From Burkholderiales bacterium (GTDB lineage Bacteria; Pseudomonadota; Gammaproteobacteria; Burkholderiales; CAIKXV01), in contig JAIENF010000143.1 of NCBI GenBank assembly GCA_019751575.1, forward strand, positions 1-8,667: a DNA stretch of 8,667 nucleotides. The letters are read 5' to 3'. Under the pieces are notes generated by a model. The model was not told the origin of the DNA and did no database searches. It worked only from the letters and a program-made list of their open reading frames with translations. Positions 7,976-8,667 of the stretch are shown here, one piece after another (positions within the stretch are counted from its first letter, which is position 1; the number at the start of each line of letters is the position of its first letter). Both the position numbers and the translations under genes were made by a program.

Positions 7976-8667
7976 TCAAAGCCTCGATTCGCCGGGCGCC
8001 AGCGAGGAAGAGAAGTCCAGATGAAGCACACCGCCAGAGTGCGCCACGCGCATCAAACCCAGTTGGCCGGCGCTCGAGAGTAAGGCTATGTGCTCGGCCT
8101 GGGACAGCTCTAACGTGCTTGAGTAGCGCCCAGACAAGAGCGAAAAGCCGTTCTCCCCGCTCAGCCAGTCAAGATAGGCCGCATAGGCCGTGATTGCAGG
8201 CGTAGCTTCTGGACGCAGCCTCAGACGGAGGGTGCCGACCGCGAGCCCGAGGTAGCCCAACTGGAAAAATGAGGCATACAGGTTGTGGCTAAAGCTCACG
8301 TACATCGTTTGCGAGTAGCGACCCGGTGCAAAGTCGCGGATCCAGGCCTCAAAGACCTCACGCCCAACCGCCTTTCCGACGGGAGTACCAATGATCATGT
8401 CTGCACATGCGCGCAACAGGGGTTCGCGGGCGAAGGCCAATAAGCCCATCAGGGCTCTGAGGTCGGAAGGAAAGAGCTTTTGAAGCCGAAACGCCTCGCG
8501 AAACAACGGAACCCGGGAGTCAAGTGCGTATAACCGACAAAGGAAGCTAAATGTCTTCTTCCTATTTGCGGCGGACGCTTTGTGCAGCACGTCTTCTTCC
8601 ACCGCTAGGCGTCGGAACTCGTCAAGACTGGTGGTCTCGGAGCCGACGCTCAGTAGACGGGAGAGTT
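7976..8667 (-). CDS. brxA: BREX protein BrxA (DUF1819), 5' end outside window
   Basis: The frame is open to the right edge, and about 230 codons are visible. The first visible residues, LSRLLSVGSETTSLDEFRRL, run without a stop into VEEDVLHKASAANRKKTFSF, so the GTG at 8602 is internal and the true start lies beyond the window. Further marks are a helical core (LFREAFRLQKLFPSDLRALM; FAREPLLRACADMIIGTPVG), the block YSQTMYVSFSHNLYASFFQL, which matches the W/Y-S-x-x-T...HNL pattern of BrxA proteins, and a C-terminal winged-helix-like end with LGLMRVAHSGGVLHLDF. BrxA from studied BREX systems is a small all-helical protein that binds DNA. The identification rests on family patterns plus position directly before brxB. 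It may not be the first gene: type 6 systems carry brxE upstream, which cannot be checked here. Confidence 0.86.
   Translation of the reverse strand, partial: LSRLLSVGSETTSLDEFRRLAVEEDVLHKASAANRKKTFSFLCRLYALDSRVPLFREAFRLQKLFPSDLRALMGLLAFAREPLLRACADMIIGTPVGKAVGREVFEAWIRDFAPGRYSQTMYVSFSHNLYASFFQLGYLGLAVGTLRLRLRPEATPAITAYAAYLDWLSGENGFSLLSGRYSSTLELSQAEHIALLSSAGQLGLMRVAHSGGVLHLDFSSSLAPGESRL
7982..7985 (-). promoter_or_regulatory. Ribosome binding site that decides the brxB start
   Basis: GAGG (read on the minus strand, inside the last codons of brxA) stands eight to nine bases before the ATG at 7973. It leaves only about two bases before the alternative TTG at 7979, so the ATG is the better start. 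Confidence 0.65.

Noticed and set aside
7974..7979. TTG at 7979 as the start of brxB, giving two more residues
   Set aside because: The spacer from GAGG would be only about two bases; the ATG at 7973 has a normal spacer.
8600..8602. GTG at 8602 as the true start of brxA
   Set aside because: The frame continues upstream to the window edge with family-like sequence and no stop, so the start is further right.
1..8667. tRNA or rRNA genes, CRISPR array, or attachment site
   Set aside because: No cloverleaf-like segment, no regularly spaced direct repeats, and almost every base is inside a coding region.

Overview
The window carries part of a BREX (bacteriophage exclusion) phage-defence operon. 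All genes lie on the minus strand, so the operon reads from right to left: brxA (5' end beyond the right edge), brxB, brxC, pglX, then a short gene with a phospholipase D-like start. A fragment of an IS3-family transposase sits at the left edge. The four BREX genes are intact apart from the missing brxA start. They are packed with gaps of 2, 33 and 73 nt, and the last junction is an ATGA overlap, so they look like one transcript. The promoter should be to the right of the window. PglZ, BrxL and other later BREX components are not seen and would have to lie to the left, past the transposase fragment.

The DNA is GC-rich, roughly 65-72% in most of brxC and the two ends of pglX. Protein style and the IS3-type transposase suggest a proteobacterium, possibly a betaproteobacterium such as Burkholderiales; this is an impression, not a proof. 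GC content is uneven. It falls to about 48-60% in sampled lines of the central third of pglX, which should encode the DNA-target recognition region, and it is also lower in the 5' part of brxC.

Layout from right to left: 8667-7976 brxA, small DNA-binding-type BREX protein; 7973-7419 brxB; 7385-3924 brxC, a large ATPase with clear Walker A and B motifs; 3850-449 pglX, an N6-adenine DNA methyltransferase with DPALGSGHF and NPPY motifs; 452-30 a PLD-like gene that loses its C-terminus at about position 141; 141-1 interior of an IS3-type transposase, open at the left edge.

Working model, from family knowledge: PglX methylates host DNA at a non-palindromic site to mark self, and BrxA, BrxB, BrxC and normally PglZ act with it to block replication of unmethylated phage DNA. 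Two points deserve most attention. One is the translationally coupled PLD-like gene after pglX, which is not a standard BREX core gene. The other is the junction at about position 141, where that gene is joined directly to transposase interior with no IS end, which suggests a deletion or rearrangement that may have cut the system off from pglZ.
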